Part shown: piece after piece, positions 40,979-49,553 of the stretch
Layout of the letters: the number at the start of each line of letters is the position of its first letter
Position numbering within the stretch: position 1 is the first letter of the stretch
NCBI GenBank assembly: GCA_964246975.1
Contig: CAXTSL010000001.1
Location: 9,927-73,926, forward strand
DNA length: 64,000 nt
Direction of reading: 5' to 3'
Source: Glacieibacterium sp964246975
GTDB lineage: Bacteria; Pseudomonadota; Alphaproteobacteria; Sphingomonadales; Sphingomonadaceae
The notes under the pieces: model-generated
What the model was told of the DNA's origin: nothing
What the model saw: only the letters and a program-made list of their open reading frames with translations
The model's database searches: none
Made by a program: the position numbers and the translations under genes

Positions 40979-42313
40979 CTAGCGACCGCGCTGGCGGAGC
41001 GGGTTGACGACGACGCGCGGGTCGCGCGCCGGACGTCCGCCCCCGCCGTTGTTGCGTCCGCGACCGCCGCCCGCACCGCCCGCTCCGGCGCGACGCCCCG
41101 CCATGCTCTGCGGATGACGCTCCTCGCGCACCGGTTGCGGCGACGCGCGCTCGACCTTGGCTGCCGCCGAGACGAGGGCGCGGAAGTCTTGCGGCAGCGG
41201 CAGGCGGGTGATCTCCTGGCGCGTCAGCTTCTCGATGTCCTTGAGATACGGCTTCTCGTCGTCGGCGCAGAAGGCCACCGCCTGCCCCGCCGCGCCGGCG
41301 CGCGCGGTGCGCCCGATGCGGTGCACATAGCTCTCGGGGACGTTGGGCAGCTCGTAGTTGAAGACGTGGCTGACCGCGTCGATGTCGATGCCGCGCGCCG
41401 CGATGTCGGTGGCGATGAGCACCTTGACCTTGCCGGCCTTGAAGTCGCTCAGCGCGCGCTCGCGCTGGCCCTGGCTCTTGTTGCCGTGAATCGCGGCTGC
41501 CGTGATCCCGGCATTGCCGAGCTGGCGGACGACGCGGTCGGCACCGTGCTTGGTGCGCGTGAAGACGAGGCTGCGCTCGACGCCGGGCTTGCGAAGCTCG
41601 AGCTGGAGCAGCGCGGGCTTCTCCGACTGGTTGACGAAGATCACCGCCTGATCGACGCGCTCGGCGGTCGTCGCGGCGGGCTTGACCGAGACCTTGGCGG
41701 GGTTGGTCAGGAATTTCGCCGCCAGCTCCTCGATGGCGCGCGGCATGGTGGCGGAGAAGAACAGCGTCTGGCGGACCTTGGGGACCATCGTCACGAGGCG
41801 CTTGAGCGCATGGATGAAGCCGAGGTCGAGCATCTGGTCGGCCTCGTCGAGGATCAGCACCTCGACCGTCCGCAGCGTGATCGCGCCGCGGTCGATGAGG
41901 TCGATGAGGCGGCCCGGCGTCGCGACGAGAACGTCGACGCCCTGTGCCATCGCGCGCTCCTGCCGGTTGATCGGGACGCCGCCGAAGACGGTCTCGACGC
42001 GCAGTTTCATGAACTTGCCGTAGGCCTGGAAGCTCTCGGCGATCTGGCTCGCCAGTTCGCGCGTCGGCGCGAGGACGAGGCAGCGGACATGGCCGCGCGA
42101 CAGGCTGCGGGGGGCGGCAGCGAGGCGGTGGAGGGTGGGCAGCGCGAACGCGGCGGTCTTGCCGGTGCCGGTCTGCGCGATGCCGCACAGGTCGCGACCC
42201 TGCATGACGATCGGGATCGCCTGCACCTGGATGGGGGTGGGTTCGGTATAGCCCTTGGCGTCGAGCGCGCGGGCGAGGGGATCGGCGAGGCCGAAGTCGG
42301 TAAAATAAGTCAT
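40979..42313 (-). CDS. DEAD-box RNA helicase (RhlE-like)
   Basis: The 444-residue protein has the Q-motif (FGLADPLARALDAKGYTEPT), AQTGTGKTAAFALPTL (motif I), VLILDEADQMLDLGF (motif II), SATMP (III), and HRIGRTARAG (VI), followed by a Gly/Arg/Asn-rich tail (AGGGRGRNNGGGGRPARDPR) of the RhlE type. It unwinds RNA in ribosome assembly or decay. A good promoter lies at 42485-42513 and gives a leader of about 165 bases, long enough for post-transcriptional control such as cold response. Confidence 0.93.
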   Translation of the reverse strand: MTYFTDFGLADPLARALDAKGYTEPTPIQVQAIPIVMQGRDLCGIAQTGTGKTAAFALPTLHRLAAAPRSLSRGHVRCLVLAPTRELASQIAESFQAYGKFMKLRVETVFGGVPINRQERAMAQGVDVLVATPGRLIDLIDRGAITLRTVEVLILDEADQMLDLGFIHALKRLVTMVPKVRQTLFFSATMPRAIEELAAKFLTNPAKVSVKPAATTAERVDQAVIFVNQSEKPALLQLELRKPGVERSLVFTRTKHGADRVVRQLGNAGITAAAIHGNKSQGQRERALSDFKAGKVKVLIATDIAARGIDIDAVSHVFNYELPNVPESYVHRIGRTARAGAAGQAVAFCADDEKPYLKDIEKLTRQEITRLPLPQDFRALVSAAAKVERASPQPVREERHPQSMAGRRAGAGGAGGGRGRNNGGGGRPARDPRVVVNPLRQRGR

Positions 42314-42484
42314 TGGATAAGCTCGTGTCGAGCGGTCGCGCGCCTGTCGGTCACGCGAACGCGGGTTCGCTGACGACCCGCGTGATGAGGGTGGCCTTGG
42401 GGGCTCGCGACTGAGGAGGGGTCGGGCGGGCTAAGCCGCCGATCACGCACCCGTCCTGGCGGGCAATCCCGCTGACGCGAAGGA

Positions 42485-42513
42485 CATATGGTGCAATGCG
42501 GCGAAACTGTCAA
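42485..42513 (-). promoter_or_regulatory. Sigma-70-type promoter for the DEAD-box helicase
   Basis: Reading leftwards, TTGACA (42513-42508) is followed by exactly 17 bases and CATATG (42490-42485). The -35 is a perfect consensus. Transcription would start near 42478 and run to the helicase ATG at 42313. The leader contains a GC-rich stem (GGCGG / CCGCC) near 42425-42440. Confidence 0.65.
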
Positions 42514-42543
42514 CGACGCGCCGACGGGCGCGCTGCGCATATG

Positions 42544-42574
42544 AAAACGGGGAGGGCGTCACCACCCTCCCCGT
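42544..42574 (-). terminator. Intrinsic terminator of the PEP-CTERM trypsin-like gene
   Basis: A perfect 10-base-pair stem acggggaggg (42547-42556) / ccctccccgt (42565-42574) with an 8-base loop is followed, in the leftward direction, by TTTT. It lies 16 bases after the stop at 42590. Confidence 0.88.
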
Positions 42575-42589
42575 CGTTCGGTAGCGCGT

Positions 42590-43834
42590 TCAGGCACGCG
42601 CCGCGACGGCGCGCGAACGCCGGGCGCTCGCCCCGACGAGGCCGAAGCCACCGAGCATCAGCGCCCAGGTGCCGGGCTCGGGCACGACGCTGTTGATCCA
42701 CGCGGCGTGGATGAACGTCGGCACGAAGCCGTTGAACTCGCCGAAAGTGTCGTCGAGGGCATTGTTGATATCGCCCGGCTGGACATCGGTGCCAAAGGTC
42801 AGGCCATACGAGGTGATCGACGCCAGCTTGCCGTTGACGAATTGCGGCCCGCCCGAATCGCCGCCCGCCGTGCTGACCTCGAGCGCGCCGCGCCCGAGGT
42901 TGCAGTATTTGCCGCTGGCGGCCAGCCCGAAGCCGTACGGGCCGGTCGGCTGGTTGAAGTTGTTCGCACCCGTGGCGAGGCCGCACGACGCATCGTTGGC
43001 GGCAAGCCCGTTGTCGAAGTCGGCAATGTATGAATAGTCGAGCTGAGCGACCGCCGCCTCGCCGAAGAACGCCGAGGTGAAGGTGCCCCCGAAATCGGCG
43101 TCGCCGAGGCGGAAGTCGTAGCGGTTGTCGCCCTGCCGCAACCGCCCCGTGCCGAGGCCCTGGCCGCCGCCGACGCCGTTGTTGCCGCCGGTGTTCGAGC
43201 GCGCGCCATAGCCCGCGATGTTGTAATCGACGCCGGTCAGGTCGCCCGCCGTATAGAGCGCATAGCCCTGCGCGAACGCGGGCGCGGCCGCACCCAGCTT
43301 GAGCACGGCGATGTCGTTCTGATCGATGACGTTGCGGGTATAGTTCGGATTGACCGCGATATAGCTGATCGGCACCACCGTAACGCCGGGTGACCCCGCG
43401 CTATACACCGGTACGTCGGCGGGGTCGCCATTGTAGAAGAATGCGGTGACCGAATCGGGCGCGCGGTTGAAGATCGTCACGCAGTGGCCCGCAGTGATGA
43501 TCGACGTGCGGTTTTCCGACAGGCTGCCCGAGCAGACGTAGGCACCCTGCGCCCCGTAATCCATCCGCAGCCCGACGACGCCGCTATAGGCCGAACCTTG
43601 CGCGAGATAGATCGGGTTGCCGCCGCCCGCGACCGTCGCGGTCGAGGTCTGGCCGATGACCGTGCTGGTCGCCTTGAAGTGCAGACCGTTGACACTGCCC
43701 GACACCGTGTTCGAAGGCGTTGCGAGGGCCACCGTCGGTGCGGCCTCCGACGGCAACGAGGCGAACGCCACACTTGCGTCGGCGCCTGTCGCAACGATCA
43801 TCAGCGCGGATGCGCCAAGCAATTTCAACTTCAT
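42590..43834 (-). CDS. Secreted trypsin-like serine protease with PEPxxWA-CTERM tail
   Basis: The 414-residue protein has a signal peptide (MKLKLLGASALMIVATGADA), the S1 triad in ITAGHCVTIF (His), QNDIAVLKL (Asp) and STAGGDSGGPQF (Ser), and a sorting tail VVPEPGTWALMLGGFGLVGA followed by SARRSR. The tail marks proteins that exosortase-type systems process at the outer surface. An autotransporter or EpsH gene is not in the window. GGGGAA precedes the ATG by 7 bases. It is divergent from the metalloprotease at 44213. Confidence 0.9.
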   Translation of the reverse strand: MKLKLLGASALMIVATGADASVAFASLPSEAAPTVALATPSNTVSGSVNGLHFKATSTVIGQTSTATVAGGGNPIYLAQGSAYSGVVGLRMDYGAQGAYVCSGSLSENRTSIITAGHCVTIFNRAPDSVTAFFYNGDPADVPVYSAGSPGVTVVPISYIAVNPNYTRNVIDQNDIAVLKLGAAAPAFAQGYALYTAGDLTGVDYNIAGYGARSNTGGNNGVGGGQGLGTGRLRQGDNRYDFRLGDADFGGTFTSAFFGEAAVAQLDYSYIADFDNGLAANDASCGLATGANNFNQPTGPYGFGLAASGKYCNLGRGALEVSTAGGDSGGPQFVNGKLASITSYGLTFGTDVQPGDINNALDDTFGEFNGFVPTFIHAAWINSVVPEPGTWALMLGGFGLVGASARRSRAVAARA

Positions 43835-44212
43835 GTGTCGATTCCCCGTTCTGCCCACGCCGCCCATAAGTTCGGCACCGTCACGATAGTGGGGCGAAAA
43901 GGTTAAAAATCCCTCAGTCTCGGCGGGGTAATTCTTCGATCTACAGCGAAAGCTGCAGACTTCATGAAATGTCGCGGAGGACAGGACGGCGGGACGATCC
44001 GTCAGCCGGGCGGCCGACGCGACGCTAAAATTGGTCGGCAGAGTCACTATTCGGCCACAACCGTGAAGAAACGAAGAGATCGTTGTTACGGTTGGAAAAC
44101 TTGGCAGCAAGGGTGGCTTGCCGAGACCGTGCGCTTCGGCAAGATTGCGCGCTTCGGAGGGGTGGCAGGCGAGGGGCCTGCGGCTTGCCGATGGGCAAAC
44201 AGGGACATCCAG
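43835..44212. promoter_or_regulatory. Divergent intergenic region between two PEP-CTERM protease genes
   Basis: These 378 bases have no convincing gene. They are less GC-rich than average and must hold both promoters, though I find no clear -35/-10 pair. A small hairpin cagc-gaaa-gctg (43943-43954), with a GNRA loop and flanking tct/aga pairing, is the only structure I can point to. Control of both genes from here is likely. Confidence 0.4.
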
Positions 44213-45622
44213 ATGAAAATATCGAAAACCGGCGTTGCCGCCCTCTTGTGCTGTGCGGCATCGCAGGCAGGCGCGCTGACCATCAACCTCAACAACACCG
44301 GCGGCGTCACGCCGGGCACCGATGCCTATCGCGGCTTCCGTGCAGCGGCCGATTTCTGGCAGGCGATGATCTCGACCAACGTCACGGTCAATTTCAACGT
44401 CGGTTTTACCACGACCGGCTTCAGCAGTGCCAACGTCATCGGCTCGACGGGCAGCACGGCGTTCATCGGCGTCGATGTCGACGATGTGTACGGTCAGCTC
44501 GCCGCGACCGGCAATTCGTCGCTCGACCGCATCGCCGTCGCGCACCTGACGCCGCTGACGCAGGTTGCCGATTACCGCAACCCGACGCTGCTCAACGGGG
44601 CCGTCGCGGCGATCACCCAGCAGGCCAAGTCGAACGGGCAGGGCGTCGTGCAGAACACGCGGATCGCCAACCCGGCCGACCCGGCGGGCACGCTGCCCAA
44701 CAGCCTCAATGGCATCGAAACCGCGTCGTTCCGCGAGTACGACAACGACGGCAGCCGCAACAACCAGGACCTGCGCGTCAACGCGGCGGTGCTCAAGGCG
44801 CTCGGCTACGTCCTTCCCGACACCGCCTACGGTGCGGCGAACCGCGATGCGAACGGGCGCGGCATCGACGCCAAGATCAACTTCAACAGCGCCTTCGCTT
44901 TCGACTTCGATTCGCGAAATGGCGTCGATCCCGGCAAGATCGATTTCGTCGGCGTCGCAATCCATGAACTGGGCCACGCACTCGGCTTCGTCTCCGGCGT
45001 CGACCTCTACGACGGCAACAGCAACATCACCCAGAACCTCGATACGCTGCAGGGGCTGATGTCGACGCTCGATCTGTTCCGCTACAGCGACGACGTGACC
45101 AACCTCGTCCCCGGCAACGGCCAGGTTCTCGACTGGTCGGTCGGCAATTCGGCGACCGCGACCGACAATCTCAACGGACGCCCGTATTTTTCGTTCGACG
45201 GCGCGACCAAGGGGCTGAGCGCCTACGGCGGCGATGCCGGCTACCTCTCGACTGGCGCGGCGTTCGGCGATGGCAGCCAGGCCTCGCACTGGATGGACAC
45301 GCCTTATTATGCGCTGCCCAACAGCACGCCCGAGGCGCGCTGCTCGGCACCGGTGTCGCCGCCGCGCGGCATTCTGGACCCGACCTTCGCGCGCTGCGAA
45401 GTCGGTCGCGTCACGTCGCTCGACCTCGCGGCATATGATGCGCTGGGCTGGAATATCCGTCTCGACGTGTTCGCGAACGTCAATCGCGTCTTCACCAGCG
45501 GCGACGCGCTGGGCGGTGTCGGCGCGGTGCCTGAGCCGGCGTCGTGGGCAATGATGATCGCGGGCTTCGGCCTCGTCGGTGCCGCCGCGCGCCGCCGCCG
45601 CACGGGCTTCGCGACCGCCTGA
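44213..45622 (+). CDS. Secreted zinc metalloprotease with PEPxxWA-CTERM tail (NF038122-like)
   Basis: The 469-residue protein has a signal peptide (MKISKTGVAALLCCAASQAG), a metzincin-like site VAIHELGHALGFVSGVD in the middle, and the tail VPEPASWAMMIAGFGLVGAA followed by RRRR. Its layout matches the NF038122 family of exported metalloproteases as I remember it. ATG 44213 is preceded by a weak AGGGA. An upstream in-frame start at 43964 is rejected because the added residues are not signal-like. It pairs with the divergent S1 protease, suggesting a shared secreted-hydrolase role. Confidence 0.88.
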   Translation: MKISKTGVAALLCCAASQAGALTINLNNTGGVTPGTDAYRGFRAAADFWQAMISTNVTVNFNVGFTTTGFSSANVIGSTGSTAFIGVDVDDVYGQLAATGNSSLDRIAVAHLTPLTQVADYRNPTLLNGAVAAITQQAKSNGQGVVQNTRIANPADPAGTLPNSLNGIETASFREYDNDGSRNNQDLRVNAAVLKALGYVLPDTAYGAANRDANGRGIDAKINFNSAFAFDFDSRNGVDPGKIDFVGVAIHELGHALGFVSGVDLYDGNSNITQNLDTLQGLMSTLDLFRYSDDVTNLVPGNGQVLDWSVGNSATATDNLNGRPYFSFDGATKGLSAYGGDAGYLSTGAAFGDGSQASHWMDTPYYALPNSTPEARCSAPVSPPRGILDPTFARCEVGRVTSLDLAAYDALGWNIRLDVFANVNRVFTSGDALGGVGAVPEPASWAMMIAGFGLVGAAARRRRTGFATA

Positions 45623-45642
45623 GCCGATCGACCGATCGAACG

Positions 45643-45667
45643 GGGCCGCTCCTTGCCGGGGCGGCCC
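45643..45667. terminator. Weak bidirectional terminator-like hairpin
   Basis: A 7-base-pair stem gggccgc / gcggccc with an 11-base loop lies 20 bases after the metalloprotease stop and just before the convergent HAD gene stop at 45671. There is no strong T-run on either side, so efficiency is doubtful. Confidence 0.4.
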
Positions 45668-45670
45668 ATT

Positions 45671-46333
45671 TCACGTCCAGTCGACGATTTCCCAGCCGCG
45701 CGCCGCCGCGACCGCGCGCAATTTTGCCGACGGCGTCGTGGCGACGCGTTCGTCGGCGCGCTCGAAGACGGCCAGATCGGAAATGTGGTCGGAGAAAAAA
45801 CGGATCGGCGCGTCGCCGAGGCCCTCGCGCGCCAGCCACGCCGCGACCATCCGCAGTTTGCCCGCGCCGTAGCAGTTCTCGCCGTCGATGCGCGCGCGCA
45901 GGGCGTCGCCGTCCCATCGCGACCGCGTCGCGACGATATCGGCGATACCCAGTCGCGCCGCGATCGCCTCGACGTAGAAGGCGCAGCTCGCCGTCGCCAG
46001 CACGATGCGCCGCCCCGCGTCGCGTTCGGCGGCAAGGCGCGCGAGTGCGCCTGCGAAGACGTTGCGCGCCATGACACGCTCGGCATAGGCGGCGGCGGCG
46101 GCCTCGACGCGTGCGCGCGGCACGCGGTCGCCCATCAGCAATGCCTGCCCGACCTCCTTGAGCCGCGCGCGCGAGAGCGCGCCCGCAGCATAGGCCAGTC
46201 CGGCCAGCCCCGCGAGCGGCAGCAGCGCCAGCCGCCAAGGTGCCTCGCGGCGGGCCCAGAAGATCAGCCACGGCGTCCACGTGCCGGTGCGCGTGATCGT
46301 CCGGTCCATGTCGAAAATGCTCAGTGGGGTCAC
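45671..46333 (-). CDS. HAD-superfamily IB phosphatase (SerB-like)
   Basis: The 220-residue protein begins with SIFDMDRTITRTGTW, the HAD motif I (DxDxT), followed by a helical insertion with LALLPLAGLAGLAYAAGALS, motif II in VLATASCAFYVEAIA, and motif III/IV region FFSDHISDLAVFERAD. Type IB HAD enzymes of this shape act on phosphoserine or phospholipid-like substrates. The GTG start overlaps the stop of the nucleotidyltransferase gene (GTGA), so the two genes are coupled. Confidence 0.88.
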   Translation of the reverse strand: MTPLSIFDMDRTITRTGTWTPWLIFWARREAPWRLALLPLAGLAGLAYAAGALSRARLKEVGQALLMGDRVPRARVEAAAAAYAERVMARNVFAGALARLAAERDAGRRIVLATASCAFYVEAIAARLGIADIVATRSRWDGDALRARIDGENCYGAGKLRMVAAWLAREGLGDAPIRFFSDHISDLAVFERADERVATTPSAKLRAVAAARGWEIVDWT

Positions 46334-47115
46334 GATGCGGTGCCCCGCGCGCGCAGGATAGCCTCGGCGAGCGCGTGGTCCGACAGCTTGTCGACGTCGA
46401 TCGCGGCTTCGGCGAAGGGCAGCGCGACAGCGCGCGCCGTGAGCCCCAACCGCCGCCCGAGGCGCGCGGTCGCGGCCTCCAGGCTCAGCACCCGCAACGC
46501 CGCGCCGATCAGCAGCCCCGGCCCGAGCTGGAGGAGCAGCCGCCACCCCGACTTGCGGTCGCGCTCGACGCCGGCCCACAGGTCGAGCGCGGCGCGCGCG
46601 CGGTCGCCGCGCAGCGCGAACACATTGGCCCCCGACCACGCGCCGCCGCGAAAGCGCAGCCACGTCCGCCGGTTGGCGGGATACGCCGCCAGCACGACGC
46701 GCCGCTCGACGACGCCGAAAGCGACATCCGCGTCGCCCGCGCCCGCGAGGAACGCCGCGACCATCGCGGGCGTCAGCAACGGATGGTCCGCCGTTGTGAC
46801 CAGCACCGGCCAGGGTGCCGCGGCGCGCCCCGCGCAGGCCGCGACCGACGCCGCGATCCCCGCGCCCGAGGCCGCGAAGCCGACGCGCGGCTCGCTGCCC
46901 AGCCACGTGCATCGGGGATGTGCGATCAGCGCCGCGTGCTCCTGCGCCAGTACGACGACGCGCGCGATCCCGGGCGTGTCGAGCAGCGTGCGGACGACCC
47001 GCGCCAGCATCGGCTCGCCGCCGACCTCGATCAGCGCCTTGAGCGGCGCGCCGAACGCCTGCGCGAGCGGATCGAGGCCCGGCCGCTGCCCGGCGAGAAC
47101 GAGCGCGGTCCACAT
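46330..47115 (-). CDS. MobA-like nucleotidyltransferase
   Basis: The 261-residue protein begins MWTALVLAGQRPGLDPLAQA (nucleotide-binding LAGxR) and has LKALIEVGGEPMLARVVRTL and a metal-binding VTTADHPLLTPAMV, as in the NTP-transferase (MobA-like) family that transfers nucleotidyl groups to sugars or cofactors. The coupling to a HAD IB phosphatase and the phospholipid-like helix in the latter hint at an inositol or polyol phosphate pathway, but this is inference. It starts 8 bases after the GST gene ends. Confidence 0.85.
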   Translation of the reverse strand: MWTALVLAGQRPGLDPLAQAFGAPLKALIEVGGEPMLARVVRTLLDTPGIARVVVLAQEHAALIAHPRCTWLGSEPRVGFAASGAGIAASVAACAGRAAAPWPVLVTTADHPLLTPAMVAAFLAGAGDADVAFGVVERRVVLAAYPANRRTWLRFRGGAWSGANVFALRGDRARAALDLWAGVERDRKSGWRLLLQLGPGLLIGAALRVLSLEAATARLGRRLGLTARAVALPFAEAAIDVDKLSDHALAEAILRARGTAS

Positions 47116-47122
47116 GCGCCGG

Positions 47123-47827
47123 TCAGCGCTCCGGGACGCCGCCGGGCTTGAGATAGCGGGCGAAGGGGTAGGTTTCGGCGCGCGCGGCGACGGTCCATTC
47201 GACCATCCACGGGTGCGCCGCGACCGCCTCGACATAGGCCTGGCTCATCGCGCCGACCGCCAGCCCATAGGTGCGGATGCGCGTCACGACGGGGGCGAAC
47301 ATCGCGTCTGCCGCGCCGAAGCCGCCGAACAGGAAGGGGCCTTCGTGCGCGACATCGGCGTGGGTGCCGAATTGCGTCCGCGCGCGCGTCCACAGCGCGT
47401 CGATGCGCGCGACCTCGGCGCCGACGGCCTCATTGGCGACGAAGTCCGGAAAATCCTGCTTGAGGTCCATCGAACATTCGCTGCGCAGCGCGGTGAAGCC
47501 GCTGTGCATCTCGGCGCTGATTGACCGCGCCAGCGCGCGTGCCGCCATGTCCTGCGGCCAGAAATGCCCGCGGCTCAGGCGGGCGTTGCGAACCTTGTCG
47601 GCCAGCCAGTCGGCAATCGCCAGGCTGTCCCAGACGGCGATGTCGCCGTCCCACAGCACCGGCACCTTGCCCGACGGCAGGTCGCCCTTCGATGCGCCCG
47701 AGTCCCATTCGGGGGTGTCCATCGGCAGCACCTGCGTCTCGAAATCGAGCGCCGAGATCTTGCACGCCAGCCAGCCGCGCAGCGACCAGCTCGAATACGC
47801 GCGGTTGCCGATGATGAGCCTGAGCAT
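47123..47827 (-). CDS. Glutathione S-transferase family protein
   Basis: The 234-residue protein starts MLRLIIGNRAYSSWSLRGWL with the thioredoxin-fold active Ser region, then GKVPVLWDGDIAVWDSLAIA (the cis-Pro and SxxI glutathione contacts) and an alpha-helical C-terminal domain with FGGFGAADAMFAPVV. It is likely cytosolic; substrate unknown. It is divergent from panB. Confidence 0.9.
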   Translation of the reverse strand: MLRLIIGNRAYSSWSLRGWLACKISALDFETQVLPMDTPEWDSGASKGDLPSGKVPVLWDGDIAVWDSLAIADWLADKVRNARLSRGHFWPQDMAARALARSISAEMHSGFTALRSECSMDLKQDFPDFVANEAVGAEVARIDALWTRARTQFGTHADVAHEGPFLFGGFGAADAMFAPVVTRIRTYGLAVGAMSQAYVEAVAAHPWMVEWTVAARAETYPFARYLKPGGVPER

Positions 47828-47895
47828 GATGCCTCCCCTGCCCGTGCCAGCCGCCGGGCTTTCGCGTTGCCGATGTTTCGGGCAGTCTCCGCGCC

Positions 47896-48771
47896 ATGTC
47901 CACCACCTTCACCCTCGATACCGCGACGAGCCGCGCGACACCGACGCCTGCGCCGATGAAGCGCCTGACCGTACCGACGATCGCGCGGCGCAAGGGGGCT
48001 GAGCCAATCGTCATGCTGACGGCGTACACCGCGCGGATGGCGCAGTTGCTCGACGCCCATTGCGACGTGCTGCTCGTCGGCGATTCGCTCGGGCAGGTGA
48101 TCTACGGCCTCGATACGACGGTGCGCGTGACGCTCGACATGATGTGCGCGCACGGCGCGGCAGTGGTGCGCGGCTCGTACCACAGTGTTGTCGTGGTGGA
48201 CCTGCCGTTCGGGAGCTACGAGGCTTCGCCCGCTGCCGCTTTCGCCAGCGCGGCGCGGGTGCTCAAGGAAACCGGCGCGGCGGCGGTCAAGCTCGAGGGC
48301 GGCGCGGCGATGGCCGACACGGTGCGCTTCCTCGTCGCGCGCGGCATCCCCGTCGTCGGCCATGTCGGGTTGACGCCGCAGGCGATCAACGTGCTCGGCG
48401 GCTATGGCGCGCGCGGCAAGTCGGAGGGCGAGTTCGCCAAGATCGTCGGCGACGCCACCGCCATCGCCGAGGCCGGGGCGTTCCTGATCGTCGTCGAGGG
48501 CGTCGTCGAGCCGCTGGCGCGCGCCATCACCGAGGCCGTCGCCTGCCCGACGATCGGCATCGGCGCATCGCCCGCCTGCGACGGGCAGGTGCTGGTCATC
48601 GACGACATGCTCGGCATGTTCGAACGCACCGCACGCTTCGTCCGCCGCTTCGACGACCTCGCGGAGCGTATCGACAGGGCGGCGGCGGACTATGCGAGCG
48701 CCGTGCGTGACCGCAGCTTCCCGGCGGCGGCGGAACTCTACGGTGTCGCCGCGCCCGTTGCGGGGGGTTAA
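47896..48771 (+). CDS. panB: 3-methyl-2-oxobutanoate hydroxymethyltransferase
   Basis: The 291-residue protein contains MLTAYTARMAQLLDAHCDVL then LVGDSLGQVIYG, VVVDLPFGSY, AVKLEGGAAMADTVRFLV, GIPVVGHVGLTPQAINVLGG and IGIGASPACDGQVLVIDDML, the complete PanB signature. It adds a hydroxymethyl group from methylene-tetrahydrofolate to ketoisovalerate in pantothenate synthesis. panC is not adjacent. It heads a run with the YfgM-like gene, bamB and der. Confidence 0.95.
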   Translation: MSTTFTLDTATSRATPTPAPMKRLTVPTIARRKGAEPIVMLTAYTARMAQLLDAHCDVLLVGDSLGQVIYGLDTTVRVTLDMMCAHGAAVVRGSYHSVVVVDLPFGSYEASPAAAFASAARVLKETGAAAVKLEGGAAMADTVRFLVARGIPVVGHVGLTPQAINVLGGYGARGKSEGEFAKIVGDATAIAEAGAFLIVVEGVVEPLARAITEAVACPTIGIGASPACDGQVLVIDDMLGMFERTARFVRRFDDLAERIDRAAADYASAVRDRSFPAAAELYGVAAPVAGG

Positions 48772-48848
48772 TCGGCGTCGCCATATGTTTTGCGTGGACG
48801 CGCGCGCCCCGCTAAGGCTCACGCGCGCAAATTCCCGGAGCAGCAGAC

Positions 48849-49553
48849 TTGGCCCAGATCGGCGAGACGGACGACGCCTTCATCCGCGAGGTCGACGAGG
48901 GCTATCGCCGCGACCAGCTCAAGGACTTCTGGAAGTCGTGGGGGCGCTGGCTGATCGCCGTCGTCGTGCTCGGACTGGCGGGGCTGGCCGGACTATTGTG
49001 GTGGCAGGGCGAGAAAGTCCGCCGCGACGGCGTCGCGGGCGAGGACTTCAGCCGCGCGCTGACCAAGCTCGAAACCGGCAACACGCCCGAGGCGACGCCG
49101 ATCCTGAACGGCCTCGCAGGCGGCGGCAACGCGGGCTACGCGACACTCGCCAGGCTGACGCTCGCCGCCAATGCCGTGCAGGCGGGCGATACCGCCAAGG
49201 CCGTCAGGCTCTATACCGCGATCGCCGACGACGCCGCGCAGCCGCAGCCGTTTCGCGACCTCGCGCTCGTCAAGGCGGTGCGCCTCGACTACGACGCGCT
49301 GCCGCCGGCGACCGTGATCGCGCGCCTCAAGACGCTCAGCGTCCCCGGCAATCCGTGGTTCGGCGTCGCGGGCGAAATGACCGCCATCGCGCAGCTCAAG
49401 CTCGGCCAGCCGCAGCTCGCGGGCGCGCTGCTGGCGGGGATCGCGCGCGACACGTCGCTGCCGCCGACGCTGCGCGGGCGCGCGCAGCAGCTTGCCGGGT
49501 CGCTGGGCGTCGTCACCGGGCCGCTCAAGTCGGCGGCGGAGACCGCCAAGTGA
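48849..49553 (+). CDS. YfgM/TPR-like membrane-anchored protein (BamB partner)
   Basis: The 234-residue protein has one N-terminal membrane helix (WLIAVVVLGLAGLAGLLWW at about 34-52) after a charged segment (EVDEGYRRDQLKDFWKSWG), then helical repeats of tetratricopeptide type. This is the layout of YfgM-type proteins that work in periplasmic chaperoning and lie upstream of bamB. A TTG start at 48849 follows CCCGGAG by 8 bases; no ATG is available. The stop overlaps the bamB GTG (GTGA). Confidence 0.88.
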   Translation: MAQIGETDDAFIREVDEGYRRDQLKDFWKSWGRWLIAVVVLGLAGLAGLLWWQGEKVRRDGVAGEDFSRALTKLETGNTPEATPILNGLAGGGNAGYATLARLTLAANAVQAGDTAKAVRLYTAIADDAAQPQPFRDLALVKAVRLDYDALPPATVIARLKTLSVPGNPWFGVAGEMTAIAQLKLGQPQLAGALLAGIARDTSLPPTLRGRAQQLAGSLGVVTGPLKSAAETAK

